Source of the DNA: Nitzschia sp. pyKryTriq1
Lineage: Eukaryota; Bacillariophyta; Bacillariophyceae; Bacillariales; Bacillariaceae
Assembly: GCA_956465555.1 (NCBI GenBank)
Contig: OY101124.1
Coordinates: 868,001-932,000 of the forward strand
Direction: 5' to 3'
Length of the DNA: 64,000 nt
Made by a program: the position numbers and the translations under genes. The notes under the pieces were generated by a model that searched no databases, was not told the DNA's origin, and saw nothing but the letters and a program-made list of their open reading frames with translations. Of the stretch, positions 51,650 through 62,263 are shown piece by piece. Each line of letters opens with the position of its first letter. Positions within the stretch are counted from its first letter, which is position 1.

Positions 51650-52690
51650 ATGTGGAGGAGTGGTGGAGCCATGGCCGCCACTTGCGGCAAACGAGTGTGG
51701 CGACAATGGCAAAAGCTCGCATCGACGACTGCCGCCATGTCAGAGGAACGCCTCCAGGTCCCTGTGATCGACATGTCCTTGCCACCGACAGAGCTAGGGT
51801 TTGCCGTTCACGAGGCCTGCACTACTTCTGGGTTTTTCCATATTGTCAATCATGGAGTTTCCAGCGACTTGAGAGCGCGTGTTTTGGAGGAAAGCAGCAA
51901 TTTCTTCAACCTTTCCTTGGATGAGAAAGAGACACTAAGTGTCGGCCACTCAAATTCCTACAGAGGATATCAACGTGTCGGTGTCAATGTTACCAAGAAC
52001 AAGCTGGACGGCCATGAGGCCTTGGACATAGTCTCCGAGTCCAAACGTGCCGATCGACAAAGGCCAGATGGCTTGACCAACTATGGTTTCAACCAGTGGC
52101 CAGATCCTAAACGCATTCCTGGATTGCGACCCATGCTCGAACAAGAATACATTCCTCAGCTGACAGAGGTAGGGCATCGACTATTATCAGCTGCATCTGA
52201 TGGCTTAGGACTAGGGACAGAATTCTTCCGTCCTTACTTTGAGGACCCATATTGGTCCATGCGGCTCATTCACTACCCTGCTGCTGCTGCATCTGACAAT
52301 CAAAATTACGAGTATGGCATCGGAGAACACACAGACTACGGCGTCTTTACCATGATTATGTGCGATGAGGTAAAGAACACACTTCAGATACGACCCAAAG
52401 GGACAGAGGATTGGGTCACGGTAGATCCGATCGAGGGTGGCTTCCTCTGCAATATTGGAGATATGTTAGCTCGATGGACGAACAACATTTATGTTTCGAC
52501 ACCGCATCGGGTATTCCAGCCTAAGAATGAAACTCGACTGAGTGTGCCATTCTTCTTTGATCCTAGCTACGACGCTATAATCAGGCCTATTCCTTCGTTG
52601 GTGGAGCGATCAGGACGACCCGCCTGCTTCGAACCTATTATGTATGGAGACCATTTGTTGGCGAAGACCAGCAACAACTTTCTACTGTAG
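51650..52690 (+). CDS. 2-oxoglutarate/Fe(II) oxygenase, IPNS-like
   Basis: Intronless, 346 residues from ATG 51650. It has the DIOX_N and 2OG-FeII_Oxy layout of isopenicillin-N-synthase-like enzymes: VPVIDMS (37-43), SGFFHIVNHGV (60-70), then iron ligands His227 and Asp229 (EHTDYG) and His286 (STPHRV), and 2-oxoglutarate-binding Arg296 with Ser298 (RLSVPFF). Such enzymes hydroxylate or desaturate small molecules using O2 and 2-oxoglutarate; the substrate cannot be read here. The N-terminus before residue 36 is Arg/Lys/Trp-rich without acids and could be a mitochondrial presequence. Better-context or shorter starts exist at 51671 (GCCATGGCC) and 51737 (MSEERLQVPVID). Confidence 0.9.
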   Translation: MWRSGGAMAATCGKRVWRQWQKLASTTAAMSEERLQVPVIDMSLPPTELGFAVHEACTTSGFFHIVNHGVSSDLRARVLEESSNFFNLSLDEKETLSVGHSNSYRGYQRVGVNVTKNKLDGHEALDIVSESKRADRQRPDGLTNYGFNQWPDPKRIPGLRPMLEQEYIPQLTEVGHRLLSAASDGLGLGTEFFRPYFEDPYWSMRLIHYPAAAASDNQNYEYGIGEHTDYGVFTMIMCDEVKNTLQIRPKGTEDWVTVDPIEGGFLCNIGDMLARWTNNIYVSTPHRVFQPKNETRLSVPFFFDPSYDAIIRPIPSLVERSGRPACFEPIMYGDHLLAKTSNNFLL

Positions 52691-52806
52691 CACTCTTCCA
52701 TCAAAAGTCTCAACTTGTTCTGTTTTATCAATTATCAAGTCAGTTCCTAATGAATATGAGTAGGGGTCTAGAGTAATTTCCACGTAATCACCTCATCAAT
52801 AGGCGA

Positions 52807-54871
52807 CTAGAAACATTCGCTGCAACAGGCACATTTGATGCTGCCTTTCGTACAATCAGACGTCAGGTCGACTAAAACTACTTCGTGCACCAGGGTACAG
52901 ACTTCTTCAGGCACAGTTCCAGTAAACTGGTTTCCATTCAGGCGGAGTGTCTTGAGTGCCTTGAGATATCCCAGCTCGGTTGGCACATTTCCATTGAGCC
53001 TATTCTGGGAGACATGCAGCTCTGTCAACTTGCGGAGAGCGCCAAACTCGGTCGGAAGCGTGCCGACAATCAAATTGTTGTGAGCATTGAAAACTGATAG
53101 GTCCTTCATCGTAACAAAAAGCTCGGGGATGGTCCCACCAATCTTGTTAAATTCAACGGAGAACGTCTCCAGGTCCAGCATCATGCTCAGCTGTCGGGGG
53201 ATCGAGCCAGTCAGGTGGTTCCTGGCCATTGAAAAAAGTTCTGTCGGGACACAATTGTTAGTCAATGGCACGAGAGGTTCCAAGAAGCATAGGACTAGAA
53301 TGATTTACATGCAATTGCAGAAAGGGTCGCCGTAAAGAAACTTACTCAAATCACCCATACTCCCAAACGTACTCGGCAACGTGGAATTCAGCTGGTTGTT
53401 TGCCATACTAAGCTCCACTAGGCGGGTGGTTCGAGAGAAAATTTCCTCGGGAATAGATCCCACAAACTTGTTGTCGCTCATATGTAGAAATTCTATGGTG
53501 CACCAGATAATATGGGTGAGAGGATGCGACTCTGAAACTAGTCGGGACCAAAGAACTCGTGCTCCGATGTCACTTACCAAGCCTGTACAGTTCAGCAAAG
53601 TTCGGGCTGATTGATCCTGTTAGACGATTATCCGACAAGCGAAGATCGATGAGTGTCGTCAGTTGCAAAAGACCATCAGGAATCGGTCCAGTGAATGCGT
53701 TTGATTGCAAGTACAGCGATGCTAATAGATTCATGGAGAGACATCCCAACAGGTATCAGGCATCAAAGTTAGTTCGTCGTCGATGCGGAACGCCACGGAG
53801 GTACATAGAGGACTGCTTCATACTTCACTTACTAATCTTTTCCATTCCCTTGACATCGTCTGGGATGGCTCCTCCGAATTCATTGTTGTCCAGTCCCAAT
53901 TTCCTGAGCGTTGACAAACTGTAGATACTTGCTGGAACGGTGCCCCTAAGTTCATTATGACCGACATCCATTTCCCGAATGATAAAAAATTTACCATACG
54001 ACTCAGGAATGGTTCCTTGAAGCTCATTCTTCCCCAGGAGTAAGAAATTGAGAAGTGTTAGCTCACTGAGGTTTGGGGGTAACGTTGACGTGAGGGCATT
54101 GCCCGTGAGATCCAAGGTGACGAGCCCATCAAGAGCAACCAACTCCGCAGGCAGAGTACCAGTGAGGGAGTTGTCTGGAAGTTTTATGGCTGCGACCGAT
54201 TTATCCCCTTGGGAATTGGACCTTCCCAAACATTCGATGCCATTCCAAGTGCAGTACCCTTTATCAGTCATCCAGTTCAGTTGGTTGAACCAGCCACCCT
54301 TCGGGTTGACATGTTCGGTAGCTCCCGACGTGCTGTAGAAAAGGACAGCGAGCGCATATCGCTGGAGTAGAAAAGCACCCTCGAGCGGAGCGTCATCAAC
54401 ATTTGCTAGCCAGCTCAGAGCGTGATATTGAGGGCTGGTCTTATCCTTCAAAACACTTTTACTGGTGAGACCAGCCGAGATGACCTTGTTCGAAATCTGT
54501 TTCATCCTGCCCGGACTGTGGCTTTCACCTCCTACGAGCGAAGTGATCATGAAAATCAGCAAGGCGAGGAGGGTGGCACCACCTAATACCACAAGAAGCC
54601 TCTTGGTGCCCATATTTCGACAGTTCGTCAGCGTTGCCATAAACGCGGCGGTGACGGCATTCAATCGTTCGCTTCTCGGTTTGCTCCCTCCGAGCTGGCT
54701 AGCCGAGAGGGTTGTGCGAGTCGTAGGCGGTGACACTGGAACGTTGGCGGGAGGAGGAGGCTCATCTTCGTCATAGAGGAATCGACGGGCACTCTCAAGG
54801 GAAGCCGCTGTCCTGCTCGCCTGCAGCGACGACGATGCTTCACCGCGCTTTTTCAGTTCTCCATCATCCAT
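52807..54871 (-). CDS. LRR transmembrane protein 1
   Basis: Four exons: 53833-54871, 53578-53721, 53346-53492, 52807-53240; all three introns are phase 1 GT-AG with the donor GTAAGT. 587 residues. An N-terminal hydrophilic tail (1-90) is followed by one membrane helix (91-113). Next is a luminal or extracellular LRR N-cap (YALAVLFYSTSG, then W-x3-W-x-C-x-W-x-GIEC) and about 12 plant-type LRRs with the LTG-x-IP consensus (for example LQSNAFTGPIP, MARNHLTGSIP). The C-terminus is a Cys cluster, CACCSECF. No kinase domain is present. Topology is probably type II, LRRs outside. Related diatom proteins are numerous; ligands are unknown. It is the downstream member of a tandem pair with the gene at 56014. 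The ATG at 54871 (MDDGELKKRG) is chosen over an open upstream stretch without LRR-type content. Confidence 0.87.
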
Positions 54872-56013
54872 TTTACTGCGAGGTTTACTGACTGTATGAT
54901 GATTCAATTGATCAAGCGTGATGTGTGATGTAGCTGGTCTCGATCGATTCAATGACGATCTGGGAGGGGAATAGCAACCTAGTGACTCTCTTTGCCTTGC
55001 TATCCACAACGACACTGCTGTAGTTGCATACGAAGCAAGATATGTGTATTTCAATTCTTCATCCTTATTCGCACTGCACACTGCGAGATGCAAAATCTCT
55101 CGGCGGGTTATTTTCATCGTCATCCTACATGTCCTACCGGTACGGGTACCTGGTACACATCCTACAATATCTCTCCCTCTCCCTCTCAACTTTTATCGTT
55201 CAAAGAGCTCGAAATCCAATAGAAATTTATCCTATGCGAGCTCTTCGACATGGTGTCGTGGCTGAAATGACCCCCGAAAATGACTGTTTGTTTTCACGGT
55301 TCGAATGAGTCGAAGAATAGAATCTTGTTTTGCAGATAGTCTACTAGAGTACCGTACGTACCGGTACACAGATCGTCGGCTACCGGCGCAAGGAAAGTCC
55401 ACTCATCTATCGATACACAGAGATAAGCTCTCTCCAGCTCTCTCTACTCTACTCTAGCACTCTACTAGTAGACTACTAGTAGAGAGTAGTAGTAGTAGTA
55501 GCAGTAATAGTAGAGAGTAGCTGTACAGAGTAGAGACCTGGGACAGTACTGCGTTAGTAGAATAGCTACTATCGTTCCGGCGCAAGAGAGATTCATTGCT
55601 CTCGACCGTCAAGGTAGTAACTAAATTTTAGACAGGGCACTGTTTTCGCTGCTTTACGATATATTCTAGCTCTACTAGTAGAGCTCTATATAGTAGAGGT
55701 GTATCAGAGAGGAGAATAGTCTCCCCCCGCTCCATTCAGAGAGATACGCCGCTAGGTAGCTCTATTCTACTTGGCCCAGCCCACCACTTCCTGGTCGTAC
55801 TGAATAATGACTACTTCTTCTACTTATGATTCTATTGTTTTCGGAACAGCAATCTTGTACTCGTAGGTACGCCGTATGGTACCGTGCCCAGCGGGATTAA
55901 TAGTTGTGGATCCTTGGTTTTGCATCAGACAGATCACATATAAGCCTTTGCTTATTCTATTGGTCGACGGGTGAATCATCGATTGATCTTCCGAACTTTA
56001 GCTCCTTCCGGCT
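54872..56013. other. intergenic between the LRR genes, CTACTA/TAGTAG-rich
   Basis: No gene seen. About 55405-55530 is a low-complexity stretch of CTCTACTCTAC, ACTAGTAGAC and TAGTAGTAG that can fold on itself; a similar smaller block is at 55655-55705. GTAC palindromes occur at 55135-55155 and 55345-55365. Confidence 0.5.
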
Positions 56014-58056
56014 CTACATGCACTGATTGCAGCATCCACAAAACATCTTCATCTTGCAATCCGAGGAAATGTGCTTTAGCTCTTCATTGTCTGTCAATGC
56101 ACACACTTCAGTAGGGACAGATATTGCTGAGAAATCATTGAATTCTAAACGCAACTCTGTAAGACGATCCAATTTGCCCAGTTCCGTCGGAATATTTCCT
56201 GCCAACTTGTTTTGGTCCAGATGAATCTTTTGCAATCGGAAGCAGTCACCCAATTGGGAAGGAATACTGCCAGTGAGCTGGTTGCTATTAACCGTGAAAA
56301 CAGCAATATCATCCAATTTGCCAATGTTGGTGGGAATGGAACCTGTAAGTTTGTTCAACTGCAACGCCACAGTCACCACATCCAACATTAGACTGATGCC
56401 AGCGCCGATGGTACCAGTTAACTTGTTATTGTCCAAGGCAAGATGCTCTGACACAAAAAGACGAGAAAAGGAACAGTTAGAAACCGTACTCATTATCATT
56501 GTTGTACGGTGAGTGAATGAACGTACTAACGCCGGACAAATGCCAAAGAGTGCGCGGAATAGATCCCTCAAGATGGTTCCGTTGCAATTGAAGGTCCGTT
56601 ATGCGTGGGGTGCTATCGAACATATCGGGAATAGTTCCGCTGATCATGTTGCTGTCCATACGTAGGACCTCCAAATTCCTTAACGAACCCATGTCCTCGG
56701 GGAACTTTCCCTTGAAGTGATTTTTGCTGAGACGCAAGTCCTCTAAAGAAGCACAAAATTGTGAGTGACATAATCATCCAGCTGTCATGCTATTTCCACC
56801 CGAATATTCCACTTACTCAAATTCGTCAAGGTCACCAAATAATTGGGAAGCACCTCTTCAAACTGATTATCATCCAAGTGAAGGTTGAGCAGCAACTTAA
56901 GAGGTTCGACGTTCGGGAACGAACCAGAAAATGAGTTGGAAGACAGCGACAACGTGCGCAGGTTCACCATGTTCTGAATGGAATTGGGAATTGTTCCGTC
57001 CAGTTGGTTTTCGCCTAAAAGCAGTTGATGGAGGCCCTTGAGCTTGGACAGCTCTGCAGGAAATGCGCCGTAGATGGCGTTCTTCCTCAGAATTAGGTCT
57101 CGAATCTTCGGCATATCTCCGAGCCCGCTTGGAATGCTTCCGCTAATCTCATTTTCAGAAAAATCAAGGGTCATCATATTAGCGAATCCGACAAACTCTG
57201 CTGGAATTTCCCCCTCCATGTTGTTGCCTGGTAGCACCAACGCTGTGATGGCATCATTGGCATCGTAGCTCCGAACCTCGGACTGAAAGTTGTTGGTGTC
57301 TCCGGGGACAACGCTCTTGGGAATGCACTCGACACCTGCCCAAGAGCAAATACCCTTTGCTGTCATCCAGTTCTCAGAATTTTTCCAGCCTTCCAGTTTA
57401 TCATTGCTCCCAAAATAAAAGACCGCCAGGATGTATCGATCCAAAAATCCCTTGTCTTCGGGTTTCATTTTGGCCCCATCTTGATGCGCAAGCCACTGGA
57501 GGGCCTTACTCTGTGGAGTCGAGGAGTCCGAAAGGACCTTCTTCGGCGTAATACCTGCATCGACGATCAACGAAGCCATTGCTCCCTCCGTATCTTCTTC
57601 TGGTGTATTGGTCGAAGCCAGATAGATTCCTCCTCCTAGCAAAACAAATCCCAACAATCCCAACATCAAGGAAAAGAACGCCTTGGTTGTTACGAAACTT
57701 CGAATGGAGGCCACCACTGGTGTCATTCGACGCCGCTTGTCAGAAATGTATTCTTCCGACTCTGTAGAAGCTGCCGCATCGCCGTACTCATCAAATCGCG
57801 GTGGCTCGACTCCTGTACTAGCACGGAACAAGCCCGCAACCGTAGAGGCAAAACCACCAGTCTCGGGGGCACCCGAAAGATTGGTGGGACGTTCTTCGCC
57901 CATGGCCATGAGATTGACTGATTGATCCACAGCGTAATCTCGAGTGGAAAACCGAGATCCACTCAAGTTGGTGCTACTACTAGCAGATGCTTTGGATTTC
58001 GCCGCTGTGGAATCGTCATCCGCCCAAAGTCCACCTAAATGCTTTTTGGATGCCAT
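56014..58056 (-). CDS. LRR transmembrane protein 2
   Basis: Three exons: 56817-58056, 56527-56742, 56014-56447; both introns are phase 1 (donors GTAAGT and GTACGT). 629 residues. Layout as in LRR protein 1: a hydrophilic cytosolic tail (1-124), one membrane helix (125-147), an N-cap with FLDRYILAVFYFGS, NWMTAKGICSWAGVEC and the paired cysteines, then about 14 plant-type LRRs, and a C-terminal Cys cluster FCGCCNQCM. The tail is longer than in protein 1 and has a KRRRM stop-transfer-like basic patch (about 107-111). Its last exon is exactly as long as that of LRR protein 1 (434 bp), supporting tandem duplication. No kinase domain. The start is ATG 58056 (MASKKHLGGLWADDD); the frame upstream lacks an ATG. 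Confidence 0.87.
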
Positions 58057-58675
58057 GATAGATGATGATGATGATGATGACTCGTCAAGTTGCAACTCAC
58101 ACGACACTAAGAAGTCTATGAATGACTGACTACTGACCGTGTCTCTCTTAAGATGTCGAGTAGACGAGGTGTTGTTATGCTTTTTGTTTCTATCTGTTGT
58201 TGCTGCAACAACACAATCTTATTCTCGACGCGTTTGGCGTTTCTCTCCGATGATGAAATCGAAATGACCTATGACCGGAAATTGAGAATCCAAAAAGGGA
58301 CTAAGTCTTCTCTTTTCTGCGATTCAAAGTAATTGACTGCTTCGACTGTTGTGGCGTGACTGCTTCGACTGCTTTGTGTTCTAAACATCGAAAAAACGGC
58401 CGGCCGGCGGTCACGCCTGCCTGGCCACCATCCTCAACGGATGCATGCCTCGCAGCACAACAGCGTGCGGCAGCGGCACTCGTGCAAGAAGCACGAACAA
58501 CGAACACACAGCACAGCGCAGCCATGGACGATGATGGCGAAAGCAAGGCGTTTTATCTTCTCTATCATCGACAAGCAAGCACGAACAAACCACAAGCGAA
58601 AAGAAAGCCTCAACTGACTGCGTCTCCAGTAGCTCTTGATATCATCTTCCCCCCTCACAACTATTCAACTTAACA
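58057..58675. other. divergent promoter region
   Basis: 619 bp between LRR protein 2 (minus) and the COPI-associated gene (plus). A GATGAT microsatellite (about 58062-58080) sits just upstream of the LRR start. A GGCCGGCCGG run is near 58398. Open frames on both strands (58301-58673) are mutually overlapping and not supported. Confidence 0.5.
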
Positions 58676-59390
58676 ATGTCAGGCTACGGCGAACCAGAAT
58701 GGCTCAGTGGTCAAAACGGAAACAAGGCAGTGACAACAGAAGATGCCAACACAGGGGGTAATCTTACCGCTCCACCGGCAGAGTGAGTAGACTGCTCGTA
58801 CTTTCCTCAGCAAAATACTTCTTGTACATACAGTATATTCATTATAGATGCACACTCACTCACATTGTTGTTTTGTCCTTTGCGTCAGAACCTCGTCTGG
58901 AGTTGGCAAGGGGGGGTTGGCACTCATGGCTTTGAGTGTTCTTGGTATGGGGTTGGCAGGAATGATGATCGCCTTGGCTGTTTTAACAATCATTGAAATC
59001 AACAAAGCAGGCGTCGGTGACGATTTTAGCGAACCTTTCTTGGCAGCTTACATGATCATGTTTTCCTTGCTCTTGTTCTTCTACGAACTCATGTGGTGGA
59101 CTCCCATGCCTGCCGTCAACAAGGCGTTTCGAAAGAACTTTGGATTCATGTACGGCCTTCGAGGCAAGGGCCTTTACTTGATTTTTGTGGCCTGCCTCTG
59201 CCTCGGGCTCGGAAAGGATGCTTCAGTCAGTGCGCTCAACTGGGCGACTGGAGTTGCCTTTTTGGCGGCAGGATGCTTGCATTGGTTCGTCATTTGCTTC
59301 CATCCCGAACTCGCTGGACAATACGTGGCTCCCACTGCTGGACTTCTCACCACCCAATCGACGGAGGCGCCAAACGAGAATGTCGTATAA
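58676..59390 (+). CDS. COPI-associated (TVP15-like) membrane protein
   Basis: Two exons: 58676-58782 and 58889-59390 (106-bp GT-AG intron, donor GTGAGT), 202 residues. The hydrophilic N-terminus MSGYGEPEWLSGQNGNKAVT is encoded mostly by exon 1. Four hydrophobic segments follow, and RKNFGFMYGLRGKGLYLIF between helices 2 and 3 is the hallmark of the COPI-associated protein family (Pfam COPI_assoc; yeast TVP15 is the best-known relative). These proteins sit in Golgi and tubulo-vesicular membranes and are linked to retrograde vesicle traffic. The splice is supported by frame (GA plus A gives Glu) and by the start of the conserved part right after it. Confidence 0.85.
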
Positions 59391-60717
59391 GCTCGAACCA
59401 ACTCTTGAGTAGTTCTCCATATTATGACAGGGGTAGTATGAGTTTCATTCTAGAACAACGTTATAGATTAGTTGAGCTTAAAGTTTGATCTACGGCTTCT
59501 GAGACTTCATACGAGTAAAGGATATGCAGCATTACCGTCAAACTCTTAACGCCATTTCGATCGGAGGCCCATAGTACCGTAGGGGCCTCGAAGCGCTTCG
59601 AGGCCCCCATGCATGTACAGTACAGTAGGCAGGGATACACAAACAAACAACTTGGGATGTATCGCCTCGTAGAGGGATCAACTGTGGCATTGGTACGGGA
59701 GTCCACTGCCACATTTGATCCTCGTAGAGCACCGCGCACGATCGCGTTCCGTTCGTGGAGTCAGTCCAGGAGCTAGCAAGACGGCCGCGCGATACAAAAC
59801 GCAAAAACGACGACACCCCACACTGTGCCCAGGCGATAACACGTGTTGTAGTAACTGCCTGTCGGGCAGTATAGCACTATCACCAAATTAATCAACTGAC
59901 AATGGCTGCACTACGTGAAGGTTGGAGGTATTCTGTTCAAAAAGTTTGTTAGGGATTGCAAGGATAGGCTAGTAGGATTGAGGAATTCGGATTCAGACAA
60001 CGAGTCAAAGAGGTTCTACTTGGAGTTGCTTTGGACGGCAGCAAATGGTAAAAAGAAGAATATGATAGCAATGGGGTTGACGACTATGTCTTTTCACCCT
60101 TACGGGATCATCAGCGCTTATCTGCACATCTCAAGAGACGATAGAACCTAGTCCTATGCTTGAAGCTTTCCTCGACCTCAATAATTGAGTTGAGTAGTAG
60201 CTCGGGCTGTTCCCAGTGGGCACGTAGAATTGCAAGCTTCTCTTCCATGCATAACTGGCAACGTAGTATGACTACCACTAGACCTACGAGTACTCTCTGT
60301 TCAGTTCCAAGCAGCAGAAACACCGTGTCCGTGCGACAAACGGCGAAACGGACAGACCAAAATGATCCAGCAGCACAGAGAAACAGCTCTGGCTATACAA
60401 TTGTTTGTGTAGTTGTATAATCTACCGGTACGCATTCCGGTGCACGGACAGGCGTTTTTATCCATGACTGAACTTTCGGTCCGCCAGCGGGCGAAGCCAG
60501 AATTTCAATGACATACTCGTTTAGCCAATCCAAATCGACGTCGTCGTCGACACACCACGCAATGCAATACGAACCGGTACGAGTACGGACGGGAGCGAAA
60601 GAGGCGAAAGGCAGAATAAAAGCCGACAATTATTTTTGAATTCCAAAACAGTTGCCAGCCTCTCGTTATTATTATTTGTCAGATCAGACGATGATTCTTC
60701 CAAGTCGGACCTCAACA
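59391..60717. other. intergenic, no gene seen
   Basis: Over 1.3 kb with no supported gene. It holds the perfect palindrome at 59582-59607. A short frame from ATG 59902 ends after 16 codons, and the overlapping frame to 60151 has no ATG at its start. Several minus-strand open frames show no domain. Confidence 0.45.
59582..59607. repeat. perfect 26-bp palindrome
   Basis: GGGGCCTCGAAGC followed directly by its exact reverse complement, with no spacer. It lies 190 bp downstream of the COPI-associated gene stop. As RNA it would form a very stable hairpin; as DNA it could form a cruciform or bind a dimeric protein. It does not resemble the GTAC palindromes common elsewhere in the window. Confidence 0.95.
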
Positions 60718-61818
60718 ATGTCGAAGTTGTCGCTGCTATTTTGCGGCTTGGTCGGAAGTTGTTTGGCTTCCCTAAACCGTGCCAGCAGCAGTTCCCGAAA
60801 CTTGATGGTGAATGGAGTGGATACAGAACAGGGAAAGTTTTTATTCCACACTCAGGTAGGATGCTGTTCAGGAGCGCTCATCGCCCCGGATGTCGTTTTG
60901 GCAGCAGCTCATGAGATGCCCCCAATGGATGTCGCGATCGGAATGAAAGTGACGGTTGGAGCCTACTACTCGGATCCCACCAAAAACATCGATGGCGACC
61001 AGCACACGGTGACCAAAGCATTCATTCACCCGAAATACAGCACCATCAACAATGATTTCAGCGTTATGATATTGGACAAGCCTTCGGAAATTGAGCCTAT
61101 TCGTATCAATCGCGACTCTGAAGTTCCCGCTGCGTACGAGAATGTGACACTGTTGGGGACTGGAACACTCAATTTGACCACCTCCGAGCGATCCGTCGTC
61201 TTGCAAGAAGCCCAAGTGATGTATCTTCCTACCGACGAATGCCGTAATTCCTTTGACCCAAAGCGTGGAGTCAGCTATGGTGGGAACTTTCTCGACGACA
61301 CCAACCTCTGCACTACCGGAACAAGCGATGGTTGCGTGTTCGACAGTGGTGGTCCGGTGATTGTCGATGAAGATGATGATCCTCTTTTGATAGCACTGAT
61401 TTCCTTTGGAGTCGACTGTGCGGATCCCTTTTATCCTGCCGTGAATGCTAGGGTAAGCTCTGTACACGAATGGATCGACGGAATTGTCTGCAAGTATTCT
61501 ACTGATCCGCCGAAAGACTTCAAATGCGGGAAGAAAACCAAGAGCTACGAAGAACCTGCCCCCAGCACAATGGCCCCTTCTATTTCCCCTGTTGTCGAAG
61601 CCCTGGTCGAAGCGCCGATCGAAGAACCTTTTGTCGAAGAAGAATCATCGACGACCGAAGAACCGGTTTTTTCGCAAGGCAAATTCTCCTTTAGCATTAT
61701 TTTCCTGGGCGCTTGTTTGGCTGCTGTGGTGTACTTTGTTCGAAAGAATAAGAGCGCGATGGGTACCGAAGGAGAAAAGAAGCTTCTTTTGTCCAAAAAC
61801 GGCGGCAACGCCGTGTAA
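60718..61818 (+). CDS. trypsin-like serine protease with C-terminal membrane anchor
   Basis: Intronless, 366 residues from ATG 60718 (AACAATGTC), which gives a compact signal peptide MSKLSLLFCGLVGSCLA; an in-frame ATG at 60691 would add nine residues. The S1 fold is recognisable: mature N-terminus near LMVNGVDTEQGKF, His65 in LAAAHE (usually AAHC), Asp113 in NNDFSVMIL, and Ser210 in CVFDSGGPVI (usually GDSGGP). So the triad is complete, but two surrounding positions differ: the Cys after His is Glu, and the Gly before Asp-Ser is Phe. After an acidic, Pro-rich linker there is a membrane helix (about 323-344, IIFLGACLAAVVYFV) and a basic tail, so it is probably a surface or endomembrane protease. 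It may also be an inactive homologue. Confidence 0.85.
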   Translation: MSKLSLLFCGLVGSCLASLNRASSSSRNLMVNGVDTEQGKFLFHTQVGCCSGALIAPDVVLAAAHEMPPMDVAIGMKVTVGAYYSDPTKNIDGDQHTVTKAFIHPKYSTINNDFSVMILDKPSEIEPIRINRDSEVPAAYENVTLLGTGTLNLTTSERSVVLQEAQVMYLPTDECRNSFDPKRGVSYGGNFLDDTNLCTTGTSDGCVFDSGGPVIVDEDDDPLLIALISFGVDCADPFYPAVNARVSSVHEWIDGIVCKYSTDPPKDFKCGKKTKSYEEPAPSTMAPSISPVVEALVEAPIEEPFVEEESSTTEEPVFSQGKFSFSIIFLGACLAAVVYFVRKNKSAMGTEGEKKLLLSKNGGNAV

Positions 61819-62263
61819 AACGACCCACCAATACACACTTGGGTCGATCAACAATCTGGAATCAACAAATCTTCAAGAGTTATAAAAAAACTAAAATGAA
61901 ACGAGATACCATTTTAGGCGTACACGTACTGTAGAAAATCCACGTACAGTACTCCTACCGGTACCTGGTACTGTACATACCGCTGCGGGGGGTACGACGA
62001 CGGCGTAGGTATCGGTATAAGGCGCGTCGCGCGAGCGAGTGGTACGACCCCGGCTGCAAAACAGAAAATTCCCCACCGCCAAAAAATTCTGATGCGCGTT
62101 GCCACCGACACAATGCAGATGACGATGGAGGGAACGTTTCCCTCACCATGTGACAATTGTTTCCTTTGCATCAACTGAAAACATAAATCTCATTTTATTC
62201 TTGTTTGTGTTCAAGTTTTCCGGTAAGTTCATCCTACTCTTCCTCATATGGACACAAATCACC
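61819..62263. other. intergenic, GTAC-rich
   Basis: No gene seen. CTACCGGTACCTGGTACTGTAC-type motifs occur at about 61955-61977. A hydrophobic-coding stretch (62150-62260) is in frame with the small gene at 62264 and may be its 5' UTR or extra N-terminus; it contains a donor-like GGTAAGT. Confidence 0.4.

Noticed and set aside
59902-60151. Small frame downstream of the COPI-associated gene
   Set aside because: The ATG frame stops after 16 codons, and the longer frame has no ATG and no recognisable motif.
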